Positions 40,259-48,213 of a stretch of DNA of 62,642 nucleotides are shown here, piece by piece. The notes beneath the pieces were generated by a model. It saw only the letters and a list, made by a program, of their open reading frames with translations, had not been told where the DNA came from and ran no database searches. The stretch covers positions 58,429-121,070 of the forward strand of contig PCWN01000011.1 in the NCBI GenBank assembly GCA_002787355.1, in the 5' to 3' direction. Within the stretch, counting starts at the first letter, position 1; each line of letters starts with the position of its first letter. The DNA comes from Candidatus Magasanikbacteria bacterium CG11_big_fil_rev_8_21_14_0_20_39_34. Its GTDB lineage: Bacteria; Patescibacteriota; Patescibacteriia; Magasanikbacterales; UBA922. A program made the translations under genes and the position numbers.

Positions 40259-41275
40259 ATGAAAAATTTTTCAGACTATAATATCAAACCCAGCAATATC
40301 CTCAAAGTTATTGCCCTTGTTTTTGTGGGTGTTATTGTTTTAACATTTGCGGTGCGGATGTTTGGAACATCATTGAAATCATTGAATAGTGGAAGTGCTT
40401 TGTCTGCAAAGGTTTCTGGTGATGCATATTCTGTCCGTGATAGCGCGTATGGAATAGGGGGGAATGTTTCTGGACTTTCCCAAAGAAATGTTATGCCAGA
40501 GGCGGGAGAAGAAACTATGACTTCTGGAAATGATGCAGAAGCGTTTGAAGTTACCCAATATAATGCTTTTATTGAAACCAGAAAATTAAAAGATACCTGT
40601 ACAAAAATTTCAGATCTTAAAGCACAAAACGAGATTATTTTTGAAAATGCAAATGAATACGAACATGGTTGTGCTTATACCTTTAAAGTTGAAAAAGAAA
40701 AAACAAATGAAATTTTAGAATTGGTTCAGGGACTTCATCCTCGTGATCTTTCGGAAAATACCTATACGATAAAACAGGTGGTGGAGGACTATACTGGTCA
40801 GTTGGAAATTTTGCAAAAAAAACAGGAGACGATTGAAAAAACATTGTCTGAGGCTATTACGGCATATGATGAAATTACACAAGTTGCAAGAAGATCACAA
40901 AATGCAGACGCATTGGCAAGCATTGTAGATAGTAAGGTTCGTACACTTGAGCGTCTCACACAGGAACGTATTAATATTAGTGCACAGATTGATAGGCTCT
41001 CACGTGCAAAAGCGGAACAGTTGGATAGATTAAAGTATACCTATTTTTATGTAAATGTAAGTGAAATTCAGTATGTAGATGGAAACCAGGTTAAGGACTC
41101 TTGGAGAATTGCGGTACAAAATTTTGTTCGAGATATCAATGAAGTAGCACAGGATATTACGGTTGGTCTTATTGCTCTTATATTTGTTATTCTTCAATAC
41201 GTACTGTATCTTTTTCTCCTTCTATTTGTAGCAAAGTATTTTTGGAAGGTGGCAAAGGCTCTTTGGAAAAGATAA
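40259..41275 (+). CDS. DUF4349-type membrane protein
   Basis: 338 residues from the ATG at 40259 (the frame opens at 40232). One membrane segment near the start (about 16-34), an extracytoplasmic part with YNAFIETRKLKDTCTKISDL, a long coiled coil (about 180-265) and two hydrophobic stretches near the end (about 300-330). This matches DUF4349 proteins, lipoprotein-like or membrane-anchored, whose function is unknown. It is a single-gene unit with its own terminator. Confidence 0.78.
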   Translation: MKNFSDYNIKPSNILKVIALVFVGVIVLTFAVRMFGTSLKSLNSGSALSAKVSGDAYSVRDSAYGIGGNVSGLSQRNVMPEAGEETMTSGNDAEAFEVTQYNAFIETRKLKDTCTKISDLKAQNEIIFENANEYEHGCAYTFKVEKEKTNEILELVQGLHPRDLSENTYTIKQVVEDYTGQLEILQKKQETIEKTLSEAITAYDEITQVARRSQNADALASIVDSKVRTLERLTQERINISAQIDRLSRAKAEQLDRLKYTYFYVNVSEIQYVDGNQVKDSWRIAVQNFVRDINEVAQDITVGLIALIFVILQYVLYLFLLLFVAKYFWKVAKALWKR

Positions 41276-41290
41276 CTTTTTCTAATAAAT

Positions 41291-41322
41291 AAAAGTACCT
41301 GCTTGTAACAGGTACTTTTTTT
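41291..41322 (+). terminator. Terminator after the DUF4349 gene
   Basis: AAAAGTACCTG pairs with CAGGTACTTTT, then more T residues. Confidence 0.92.
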
Positions 41323-41385
41323 ATGCAGATTTTTTTGCCCGTGAAATATGGTGGAGTATTAACACGGGCCGGCGGGGGGTATATT

Positions 41386-41634
41386 TCAGCGATATTTTTT
41401 GGGGTATTTGACGTCGGCGTAGACTCCCAAGAGGAGTGCCGTTGCATAGAGAAGAAGCATGGGGAAAAGTCCAATGAGAAGCGTCCACTTCGTGATGCTT
41501 CCTTCACGGAGGCGAATGAAGTGGCGGCTTGCGACCAGTTCTCCAAATACCACGAGAAGGGTCAATGTGGCAGACCGGTGGGCCGTACGGATGCAGCCCC
41601 CCTGAAGAGCCCGAAGTTTTTCTCGGTTGAGCAT
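41386..41634 (-). CDS. Second small membrane protein with foreign-looking codon use
   Basis: 82 residues, not recognised. A basic N-terminus with a first hydrophobic stretch (about 22-36) and a second at about 51-70 (TLLIGLFPMLLLYATALLLG), ending in YADVKYPKKYR. Codons prefer C and G in third position, against the AT-rich surroundings, and AGGAG stands 5 bases before the ATG. It runs opposite to all neighbours and has its own strong promoter. A GCCCGTG/CACGGGC hairpin lies beyond its 3' end (about 41337-41369), like the other GC-rich gene at 20 kb. Confidence 0.75.
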   Translation of the reverse strand: MLNREKLRALQGGCIRTAHRSATLTLLVVFGELVASRHFIRLREGSITKWTLLIGLFPMLLLYATALLLGVYADVKYPKKYR

Positions 41635-41670
41635 GGAAACTCCTAAGGTACTGAAGGTGTACCCGTATCT

Positions 41671-41699
41671 ATCATATTTTTATATTAAAATTGTGTCAA
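41671..41699 (-). promoter_or_regulatory. Promoter of the second GC-rich small gene
   Basis: Minus strand: TTGACA (41699-41694), 17-base spacer, TATGAT (41676-41671). The leader has a short GGTAC/GTACC hairpin. Confidence 0.82.
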
Positions 41700-41874
41700 C
41701 TCATAAACAAATTTGACCATCGAGAGGACAAAGTGATAGTATTAAAAATAAAGTATAATCAGGTAGAAAATATTTATATGCTTCACAAAGTTATAAAGCA
41801 GATGAAAAAAGCAGGAAAGAATGTGGGAGAACCAAGCGGATCTGAAAGAAAAAGTTCAAAAAAGAATCCTTTAG

Positions 41875-42423
41875 ATGGCAGTGTTGGGTTTCATGCAAAA
41901 AAGAATAGTCTTGCAGGTGCTGCCAGACAACGAAGTATGGGAAATAGAAATACCAAGCCACCAAGATAGGAAGAAACTTATGCTCGAACACTACCTTTCA
42001 AAAAAGTTGGACTCATTTGCCTGCACGAGTGCTGTTATTGTAAAAGACAATGCGCTTCTACTTGGTTTGCGGCATTATACTCCAGATAAATGGAAGAATA
42101 TTTCTGTTTGGACAACTCCAGGTGGAAGGTGTGATGAAGGGGAGACCTTAGAGGAAACTCTGCGCCGTGAGACACAGGAAGAAGTAGGTATAAATGATCT
42201 CACCATTGTACATTTTATTGGAGAGACTCCTGGGGCCAAAGAAGGGGACACGGTATACATGTTCTTTTGTTCCACACTGCAAGATCCAGTACTCATGGAG
42301 CCAGAGAAATTTTCCGAGTGGAGATGGGTTCCCATGGGGCAGTATTTTGAAGAAGCAATTTGGAAAGAAATGAACCCTCCAGCACATAATCTTATCGTAA
42401 ATTATTTAAAAAATCTACAATAA
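41875..42423 (+). CDS. Nudix hydrolase
   Basis: 182 residues if the first ATG at 41875 is used. The Nudix box is complete: GGRCDEGETLEETLRRETQE followed by EVGI. N-terminal to it are VIVKDNALLLGLRHYTPD and a helical lead. It hydrolyses some nucleoside diphosphate derivative; the exact substrate cannot be read. Start is uncertain: ATG codons at 41893 and 41980 are alternatives. A 17-codon frame (41821-41874) runs in the same frame and ends in TAG directly against the 41875 ATG. Confidence 0.88.
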   Translation: MAVLGFMQKRIVLQVLPDNEVWEIEIPSHQDRKKLMLEHYLSKKLDSFACTSAVIVKDNALLLGLRHYTPDKWKNISVWTTPGGRCDEGETLEETLRRETQEEVGINDLTIVHFIGETPGAKEGDTVYMFFCSTLQDPVLMEPEKFSEWRWVPMGQYFEEAIWKEMNPPAHNLIVNYLKNLQ

Positions 42424-42453
42424 TGTCCATTGAAGATCTTTTGTCAGGTATCC

Positions 42454-42513
42454 TTGACTTTTTTTCCTTTTTTATATATAATAGGCGCACTTTTCCCCGA
42501 AGAGGGGATTTTT
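42454..42513 (+). promoter_or_regulatory. typA promoter and short leader hairpin
   Basis: TTGACT (42454-42459), 17-base spacer, TATAAT (42477-42482). TCCCC-GAAGA-GGGGA then TTTTT (about 42495-42513) forms a small terminator-like hairpin 12 bases before the typA ATG. Confidence 0.72.
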
Positions 42514-42524
42514 AATTGAAGACT

Positions 42525-44318
42525 ATGGAAATCAGAAATATCGCTATTATTGCCCATGTAGACCATGGAAAGACCTCACTTACGGACGCATTAATGCAGC
42601 AGACCGGTATGATTACCGATGAAGCTGTAAGTATGGATTCCAATGATCTGGAACGTGAACGTGGAATTACGATTTATTCAAAGAATACTTCGGTTTTTTA
42701 TAATGGTACAAAAATTAATATTGTAGATACCCCAGGACACGCTGACTTTGGAAGTGAAGTAGAACGTGTGTTGCGATCTATAGATAGCGTGCTTCTTGTG
42801 GTGGACGCCCAAGAGGGTCCTATGCCTCAGACAAAGTTTGTTTTGAAAAAATCTCTTGAACTGGGAATTAAGCCAATTGTTGTTATCAATAAGATTGATA
42901 AACCGGCTGCTCGTCCAGATTGGGTACACGAACAGGTATTGGAATTGTTTATGGATCTTGGTGCCAATGATGAACAGCTTGATTTTGAAACCGTTTATAC
43001 TATCGCAAAGCAAGGAATTGCAAAAATAAATTTGGAAGATGAGTCACAAGATTTGAAACCTCTTTTGGATATGGTTCTCAAGCATGTAGCTCCCGCTCGG
43101 GCAGATGTTGATGCCCCACTTGCGTTTCAACCATTTAATCTTGCCTATGACAATTATTTGGGAAGAATGGGAATTGGACGAGTGTACCAGGGAAAGGTTT
43201 CAGTGGGACAAAAAGTTTTTGTAAAAAAAATCACAGGTGAAATTATTCCTGGAACCGTATCTAAAATTTTTACTTTCGAAGGTATCACCAGAAAAGAAAC
43301 ATCCGAGGCGGTAGCAGGAGATATCATAATGCTTGCTGGTCTTCCGGATATATATATTAGTGATACTATTTGTATCGATGAGTCACAGGAGCTTTTGCCT
43401 GCCATAAAAATTGATGAGCCAACTATTTCTCTTGGCTTTTTGGTAAATAATTCCCCTTTTGCCGGAAAAGAAGGAAAGTTTGTAACCAGCCAACAAATTA
43501 AAAAGCGTCTGGAAAAGGAGTTAGAAGTAAATGTAGGACTAAAAATTGATTTTTCTACTGAAGATTTTTTTACCGTGTATGGAAGAGGAGAACTTCACAT
43601 TGCCGTTCTTTTGGAAAACATGCGTAGAGAAGGATTTGAGGTACAGGTATCTCAACCTCAAGTTATTATTAAAGAGGAAAATGGAGAAAAACTTGAGCCA
43701 TTTGAGCAGGTGACTGTGGATGTTCCTGAGGAATCAGCAGGAACGGTTATTGAAAAGCTTTCCAAGAGAAAGGGACAAATGATTGGTATGAGTCCTGAAC
43801 AAGATCATACTCGTCTTACCTTCAAAATTCCAACAAGAGGTCTTTTGGGTTATAGAAATGAGTTTGTGGTGGATACTCGTGGAGAAGGTATACTTTCAAG
43901 CGAGGTGATAGGTTTTGAACCCTACGTTGGAAAGATTGAGAAGCGAGATATTGGTTCTATGATTTCGGGAGAAACCGGAAAAGTATTGGGTTATTCTTTG
44001 GCAAACCTCCAGACACGCGGTGTCTTATATGTTGGCCCAAATGTGCAAGTATATGAGGGACAGGTTATTGGAAACACGGCGAAGGGACTTGATATGACCG
44101 TGAATCCTATTAAGGGAAAACAACTTACCAATATGCGATCTTCTGGGGCCGATGACGCCTTGAACTTAACTCCTCCAAGAGAAATAAATCTAGAGCTTGG
44201 TCTGGAAATAATGAATGAGGATGAATATTTGGAAGTAACGCCAGAAAGCGTTCGTTTACGAAAAAAGCAACTTAAAGAGGTTGACCGTATCCGAGTTTCA
44301 AGACAGAGTAAAAAATAG
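42525..44318 (+). CDS. typA: Ribosome-associated GTPase TypA/BipA
   Basis: 597 residues from the ATG at 42525; a TTG at 42516 is in frame. Seen: P-loop [23 protein letters not shown] switch [10 protein letters not shown] (G3), NKIDKP (G4), the EF-G-like domains III and V, and a C-terminal domain with [19 protein letters not shown]. BipA helps 50S assembly, above all in the cold and under stress. It ends at a terminator that overlaps the next promoter. Confidence 0.96.
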   Translation: MEIRNIAIIAHVDHGKTSLTDALMQQTGMITDEAVSMDSNDLERERGITIYSKNTSVFYNGTKINIVDTPGHADFGSEVERVLRSIDSVLLVVDAQEGPMPQTKFVLKKSLELGIKPIVVINKIDKPAARPDWVHEQVLELFMDLGANDEQLDFETVYTIAKQGIAKINLEDESQDLKPLLDMVLKHVAPARADVDAPLAFQPFNLAYDNYLGRMGIGRVYQGKVSVGQKVFVKKITGEIIPGTVSKIFTFEGITRKETSEAVAGDIIMLAGLPDIYISDTICIDESQELLPAIKIDEPTISLGFLVNNSPFAGKEGKFVTSQQIKKRLEKELEVNVGLKIDFSTEDFFTVYGRGELHIAVLLENMRREGFEVQVSQPQVIIKEENGEKLEPFEQVTVDVPEESAGTVIEKLSKRKGQMIGMSPEQDHTRLTFKIPTRGLLGYRNEFVVDTRGEGILSSEVIGFEPYVGKIEKRDIGSMISGETGKVLGYSLANLQTRGVLYVGPNVQVYEGQVIGNTAKGLDMTVNPIKGKQLTNMRSSGADDALNLTPPREINLELGLEIMNEDEYLEVTPESVRLRKKQLKEVDRIRVSRQSKK

Positions 44319-44343
44319 GAAAATTTTTTTGAAGATATCCACA

Positions 44344-44376
44344 AAGACACATGGAAACATGTTGTCTTCTTTTTTT
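44344..44376 (+). terminator. typA terminator overlapping the next promoter
   Basis: AAGACA-C-ATG (44344-44353) pairs with CAT-G-TGTCTT (44358-44368) around GAAA, one bulged base, then a T-run to 44376. The -35 box TTGTCT of the next gene lies in its 3' arm. Confidence 0.75.
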
Positions 44377-44389
44377 GTGGTGGTATAAT
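44362..44389 (+). promoter_or_regulatory. Promoter of the Cys-rich microprotein gene
   Basis: TTGTCT (44362-44367), 16-base spacer, TATAAT (44384-44389), about 40 bases before the ATG. Confidence 0.75.
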
Positions 44390-44431
44390 TTTTATACCCA
44401 ACACTGGGATATCAAATTAAAATTTTTTTAT

Positions 44432-44530
44432 ATGGAATGCTCATATTGTAATGCAGAAATTGAAGAACTTTCATGCGATGAGTGTCAGACATGTATGGAC
44501 TGTGGATGCATGTGTGACACCTACATGTAA
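44432..44530 (+). CDS. 32-residue cysteine-rich microprotein, metallothionein-like
   Basis: The frame starts at the ATG 44432 and ends in TAA at 44528-44530. It has eight cysteines in 32 residues, at 3, 6, 15, 18, 21, 24, 26 and 28: CxxC, then CDECQTCMDCGCMC near the C-terminus. Acidic residues fill the rest. It has its own promoter 40 bases upstream and a clear terminator 19 bases downstream, so the gene is a complete single unit. The layout suits binding of zinc, copper or an Fe-S cluster. I do not know a named family for it. Confidence 0.72.
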   Translation: MECSYCNAEIEELSCDECQTCMDCGCMCDTYM

Positions 44531-44550
44531 AGATTTTTAGGGAGGAAAAA

Positions 44551-44578
44551 AAAACGGAGAATCTTCTCCGTTTTATTT
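44551..44578 (+). terminator. Terminator after the Cys-rich microprotein gene
   Basis: AAAACGGAGA pairs with TCTCCGTTTT around ATCT, then ATTTTAT. Confidence 0.9.
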
Positions 44579-44618
44579 TATTCTCCCTCCATTTATGATA
44601 CCATAGAGAAAGTAACTC

Positions 44619-46094
44619 ATGGCTATGGACTCAGGAAGAAAAGAAAAACATCTTATCAATTGCATGCTTCTTGTTTTGGCGTTTCTTTTGGGCGTTTATA
44701 TTTTTGTAAAAGTTGAAAATACAAAGGATATTCAAGATGAGCAAAAGCTTCTTATGTATCGTCCAAGGGATAATTTTTTACAGGTCAACAACGGAATCTT
44801 TTTAAAAAATAAACGAGAACCTATTTATCTTACTGGGGTAAACTTGGGTCAGTGGTTGGAATTGGAGGGGTATCTCTGGGGTATGGGAGACCACAACAAG
44901 CAAACGTACCAAGTGAATTACTCACAGGATGATTTTGATAAAGCTTTTTCACAGATTCTTGATCCAAAGATCCTCTCTCAGGATCAATTTATACAGTCAT
45001 ATCGTGACAACTTTGTCACCGAAAAAGATTTTTTATACTTAAAAAATTTGGGGGTAAATATTGTCCGTATACCATTTTCTGCCGCAGATTTTAATTCTTT
45101 TTTTGAACGTCAGGAGCTTCGGGAAGAGGATTTTACTTATCTCGATAATGCACTCAGATGGTGTGCTCAATATCAAATATATTGTCTCTTTGATCTCCAT
45201 GCGGCAATATTGCCTCAAAGTACCTTTTCACATGCAAATTCACAAGGGGAGGCCACATTTTGGAAGAACAAAGATGCAGTGGAAAAGACCATACTTTTTT
45301 GGACGGCACTGGCCCATCGATATAATGACAGCGCATATCTTGCAGGTTTTGATCTACTCAACGAACCTCAAGCTCCAGATATTTCGGATTTACAAAAATT
45401 TTATGCAGATGCTGTTTTTTCACTTCGAAAGGTTGGATTTGAACATCTAATTTTTGTTCAACCAAACAATGTTTCCCTGGATATAGAGTCCATTCTTCTG
45501 AACGATAAAGGTATAGTATACGAGCCACATTATTATGGATTTGGTACGAAAGCTCGTTCTGAAAGTGAAGCTCTTTTTGCACAAAAAGAAAAATACCATG
45601 TTCCGGTTATGATTGGTGAAGTTGGAAATTGGGCCAACGATGCCTGGGCAAAAAATAGTGATATTTTTGTTTTGTATCGATTCCTACGAGAGGGAATTCC
45701 CATTGTATACTGGAACTATAAAGATATGATTGATGATAATTCAAAAAGTTTTGGTCTGGTTCGGGGAAATACTGGTTCACTGTATCAACATTTCATTCAA
45801 TCCCTTGAGTTGGGGGAAAAACTGGATGAACACTTTAATTGGGATATATTGTTTAAATCATTTCAAACGGAGTTCCCATCGGATAGACCATATGTAGAAG
45901 ACATTATTCGGGGCATTACTCCAACTTCGACTATAGATGTATTTGGCTCATTTGAGGAGGCGAAAGAGGCACTGATGGCACAGAGTAGCACAACACCCTA
46001 CAGGGAGAGATCTGCACAATACATATGGGATTTATCTCAAGAATTTTTAAATTGTAACGGAAAAACCATTCAAGATTGTTTTGGCTTGAAATAA
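44619..46094 (+). CDS. Membrane-anchored glycoside hydrolase family 5-like protein
   Basis: 491 residues. A signal anchor (about 13-30) precedes a TIM-barrel of GH5 type: PIYLTGVNLGQWLELEGYLW, NLGVNIVRIPFSAADF, DLHAAILPQ, the acid/base Glu249 in LLNEPQ, and the nucleophile Glu334 in VMIGEVGNW. GH5 covers endoglucanases, mannanases and related beta-glycosidases, so substrate is open. About 60 residues follow the barrel without a known module. It could cut host or environmental polysaccharide at the cell surface. Confidence 0.88.
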   Translation: MAMDSGRKEKHLINCMLLVLAFLLGVYIFVKVENTKDIQDEQKLLMYRPRDNFLQVNNGIFLKNKREPIYLTGVNLGQWLELEGYLWGMGDHNKQTYQVNYSQDDFDKAFSQILDPKILSQDQFIQSYRDNFVTEKDFLYLKNLGVNIVRIPFSAADFNSFFERQELREEDFTYLDNALRWCAQYQIYCLFDLHAAILPQSTFSHANSQGEATFWKNKDAVEKTILFWTALAHRYNDSAYLAGFDLLNEPQAPDISDLQKFYADAVFSLRKVGFEHLIFVQPNNVSLDIESILLNDKGIVYEPHYYGFGTKARSESEALFAQKEKYHVPVMIGEVGNWANDAWAKNSDIFVLYRFLREGIPIVYWNYKDMIDDNSKSFGLVRGNTGSLYQHFIQSLELGEKLDEHFNWDILFKSFQTEFPSDRPYVEDIIRGITPTSTIDVFGSFEEAKEALMAQSSTTPYRERSAQYIWDLSQEFLNCNGKTIQDCFGLK

Positions 46095-46099
46095 ATTTT

Positions 46100-46960
46100 C
46101 TAACCAAGAGCGATGAGAATTCCGCCAAAAGTAATAAGAAGAGCTGCAATATCTCTTCTTTTTTTTTGATGTTCATCAAAAAATTTTCCACCAAGGATAC
46201 TTATGATAAGAGTGTTCATCATAAAGCCGGCACTCACAATGCCGGCATTTTCTTGTGAGAGTGCAGTGTAGAGGCAGAGATCTGTCAGTACCAAGAAAAG
46301 AGCTGGAAAAAAAGAAAAAAGAAAAGATTTTCTTCTTTCAACTTTATAGACAGCATTTTTTCTTATCCCAAAAATAAGGAATATGACGCTTATCATGCTC
46401 CAAACAAAAAAAAGGTACGTAAATACGGATACAAAATTGGAGAGAATATATCTATCAAGCGTTATGGTAACTCCAAAAAGGACAACCGTGCCAAACGCTT
46501 GAAGATTGTAGGGAGATGAAAGGAGCTTTTGCCAGGGACCAAGGATACCAATTCCTTTTTTAACTTCGAGAATATAGGATCCAAAACATATGATAATAAT
46601 TCCAATCAGTTCAGTAATGGTGAGGCGTTCTTGGAGAAAAATAAATGAGAAAAGAGTTACAAAAAGAGGGCAGATACCAAACAGTGGTGTGACGTAGGAT
46701 ATCTCTAAATGTTTGAGGGCATTGTTGCGAAGATAATATCCCGCGGCGGCTAGTATTGCTACCAGGAACATGAGGGAGAATACCTGAAATGAAATACGAA
46801 AGTACACGAAAGGGATAAGGAGAACAAGAAAAAAGAGTATCCAAATACTCCTCATAAAAAGAAAATCACGTGCCGTAAGGCTTTTGAGAAGTTTCTTTTG
46901 AAGGATATCTTTGATCGTATTTGATGAAAGCGCCCCAATAATATAGAGAATTGTTGTCAT
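46100..46960 (-). CDS. EamA/DMT-superfamily transporter
   Basis: 286 residues, ten predicted membrane helices in two EamA-like halves. Seen: NALKHLEISYVTPLFGICPL and FIFLQERLTITELIGIIIIC in the first half, and LYTALSQENAGIVSAGF with FFDEHQKKRRDIAALLITFG in the second, the repeat pattern of drug/metabolite exporters. The substrate is unknown. It is convergent with the GH5 gene (5 bases apart) and divergent from the arginase-family gene. Confidence 0.85.
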   Translation of the reverse strand: MTTILYIIGALSSNTIKDILQKKLLKSLTARDFLFMRSIWILFFLVLLIPFVYFRISFQVFSLMFLVAILAAAGYYLRNNALKHLEISYVTPLFGICPLFVTLFSFIFLQERLTITELIGIIIICFGSYILEVKKGIGILGPWQKLLSSPYNLQAFGTVVLFGVTITLDRYILSNFVSVFTYLFFVWSMISVIFLIFGIRKNAVYKVERRKSFLFSFFPALFLVLTDLCLYTALSQENAGIVSAGFMMNTLIISILGGKFFDEHQKKRRDIAALLITFGGILIALG

Positions 46961-47008
46961 AATGTGGATAGGTTTCTTTTTTAGGTATTATAGCTATTTA
47001 GCACATAT

Positions 47009-47037
47009 TTGCAAATGGATTCGTTTTTTTGTACAAT
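47009..47037 (+). promoter_or_regulatory. Promoter of the arginase-family gene
   Basis: TTGCAA (47009-47014), 17-base spacer, TACAAT (47032-47037); start near 47044. Confidence 0.65.
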
Positions 47038-47049
47038 AGAAAAAACACT

Positions 47050-47094
47050 ATGAAATGGAAAAAGCATAAAAGTGATAAACAGGGAGAAGCATAG
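47050..47094 (+). CDS. Possible Lys-rich leader peptide
   Basis: A 14-codon frame, MKWKKHKSDKQGEA, then TAG (47092-47094), beginning a few bases after the predicted transcript start. Five of 14 codons are Lys. The stop codon directly abuts a terminator hairpin. The layout resembles the Asn leader at 23 kb but no competing antiterminator is evident, so this may be chance. Confidence 0.4.
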   Translation: MKWKKHKSDKQGEA

Positions 47095-47122
47095 AAATAT
47101 CGCCAGGGGGTGATATTTTTTT
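47095..47122 (+). terminator. Leader terminator before the arginase-family gene
   Basis: AAATATCGCC (47095-47104) pairs with GGTGATATTT (47109-47118), loop of four, followed by T residues to 47122, only 17 bases before the ATG at 47140. Confidence 0.75.
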
Positions 47123-47139
47123 ATAGAAAGAATATTACT

Positions 47140-48132
47140 ATGAAAAATTCGCTTGATTTTTACAGAAAAAATCCAACGCCCCAAAAAGTATCTTTTTTGG
47201 GAGCTCCAATTGATTTTGGAAAAAAGATTGTAGGAACAGCATCTGCCTTTCAGCATATGAAAGAACATGGGTTATTTGAGATATTTCAGGATTTGGGTAT
47301 AGAAACGCAAGATATGGGATCCATAGAGGTTAATATTGGAGAGACGTTAGGCAATGTTGATAGAATGGCACTGATTGGTAATAGCCTAGCTTCCCAAGTG
47401 TATCAAAGGGTGAGGAAAGGAGAGTTTTGTGTAACTATTGGAGGGGATCATAGTGTGGCCTTTGGGAGCGTGTCAGGTGCGTCAGTTGCTCTTTCTGGGG
47501 ATATGGGACTTGTATGGATAGATGCACATGCGGATGCCAATACTCATCACACCAGTCTTACGGGAAATTTGCATGGTATGCCTGCTGCGGCTCTTTTGGG
47601 ATATGGTCATGAGAGGCTGATAAATATTTTTCGTGGTGGGGTAAAAATAAAACCAGAAAATATGCTCTACATAGGGCTTAAAGATCTGGATACATCGGAA
47701 ATTGATTTTTTACAAAGCCTAGGGATAAAGACTATTACCATGTTTGATATATTAACCTATGGTATGGAGCCGGTTTTTTCTTCCCTTCAGTCGTTTCAAG
47801 AACGGGTTACATCTTTTTATGTGAGCCTAGATATTGATGCTATTGATAAAACATATGCACCAGCGAATTTTATGGCAACTCACGGTGGTCTTGATTACGT
47901 GCAAATGAGTAACTTAGCAAGTTTTATGGGCAAGATGGAAAAGCTTGTAGGGTTGGATATTGTAGAATTTGTTCCAAGTTTGGATATTGATAATAAAACT
48001 TTACATCTTTTATTTGAACTTTTGGCAAGATTTTTAGGGACAAACTATTCATGGTATGAACGGTACATGCAAAAAGAAAAAATAGAGAATTTGGTAATAA
48101 ATTCAGACGGTCAAAAAGTTCACGATAGATAA
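47140..48132 (+). CDS. Arginase/agmatinase-family ureohydrolase
   Basis: 330 residues from the ATG at 47140. Seen: the manganese motifs GGDHSVAFG, DAHADANTHHTS and SLDIDAIDKTYAPAN, followed by GLDIVEFVPSLD. This is the arginase fold; arginase, agmatinase or formiminoglutamase activity cannot be separated by eye, though the THHTSLTGNLHGMP segment recalls arginases. It would release urea plus ornithine or putrescine. It has its own terminator and a leader hairpin. Confidence 0.9.
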   Translation: MKNSLDFYRKNPTPQKVSFLGAPIDFGKKIVGTASAFQHMKEHGLFEIFQDLGIETQDMGSIEVNIGETLGNVDRMALIGNSLASQVYQRVRKGEFCVTIGGDHSVAFGSVSGASVALSGDMGLVWIDAHADANTHHTSLTGNLHGMPAAALLGYGHERLINIFRGGVKIKPENMLYIGLKDLDTSEIDFLQSLGIKTITMFDILTYGMEPVFSSLQSFQERVTSFYVSLDIDAIDKTYAPANFMATHGGLDYVQMSNLASFMGKMEKLVGLDIVEFVPSLDIDNKTLHLLFELLARFLGTNYSWYERYMQKEKIENLVINSDGQKVHDR

Positions 48133-48150
48133 TTTTCTTCAAAAGAAGAT

Positions 48151-48178
48151 AAGAACCACTTTGGTGGTTCTTTTTTTC
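48151..48178 (+). terminator. Terminator after the arginase-family gene
   Basis: AAGAACCAC pairs with GTGGTTCTT around TTTG, followed by T residues. Confidence 0.92.
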
Positions 48179-48213
48179 TACAATTTTTATTTGAGTTATG
48201 ATATAATGAAGCC

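Noticed and set aside
41691-41969. Basic 92-residue plus-strand frame before the Nudix gene
   Set aside because: Lys/Ser-rich low complexity and overlap in another frame with the Nudix start; looks like a shadow frame.
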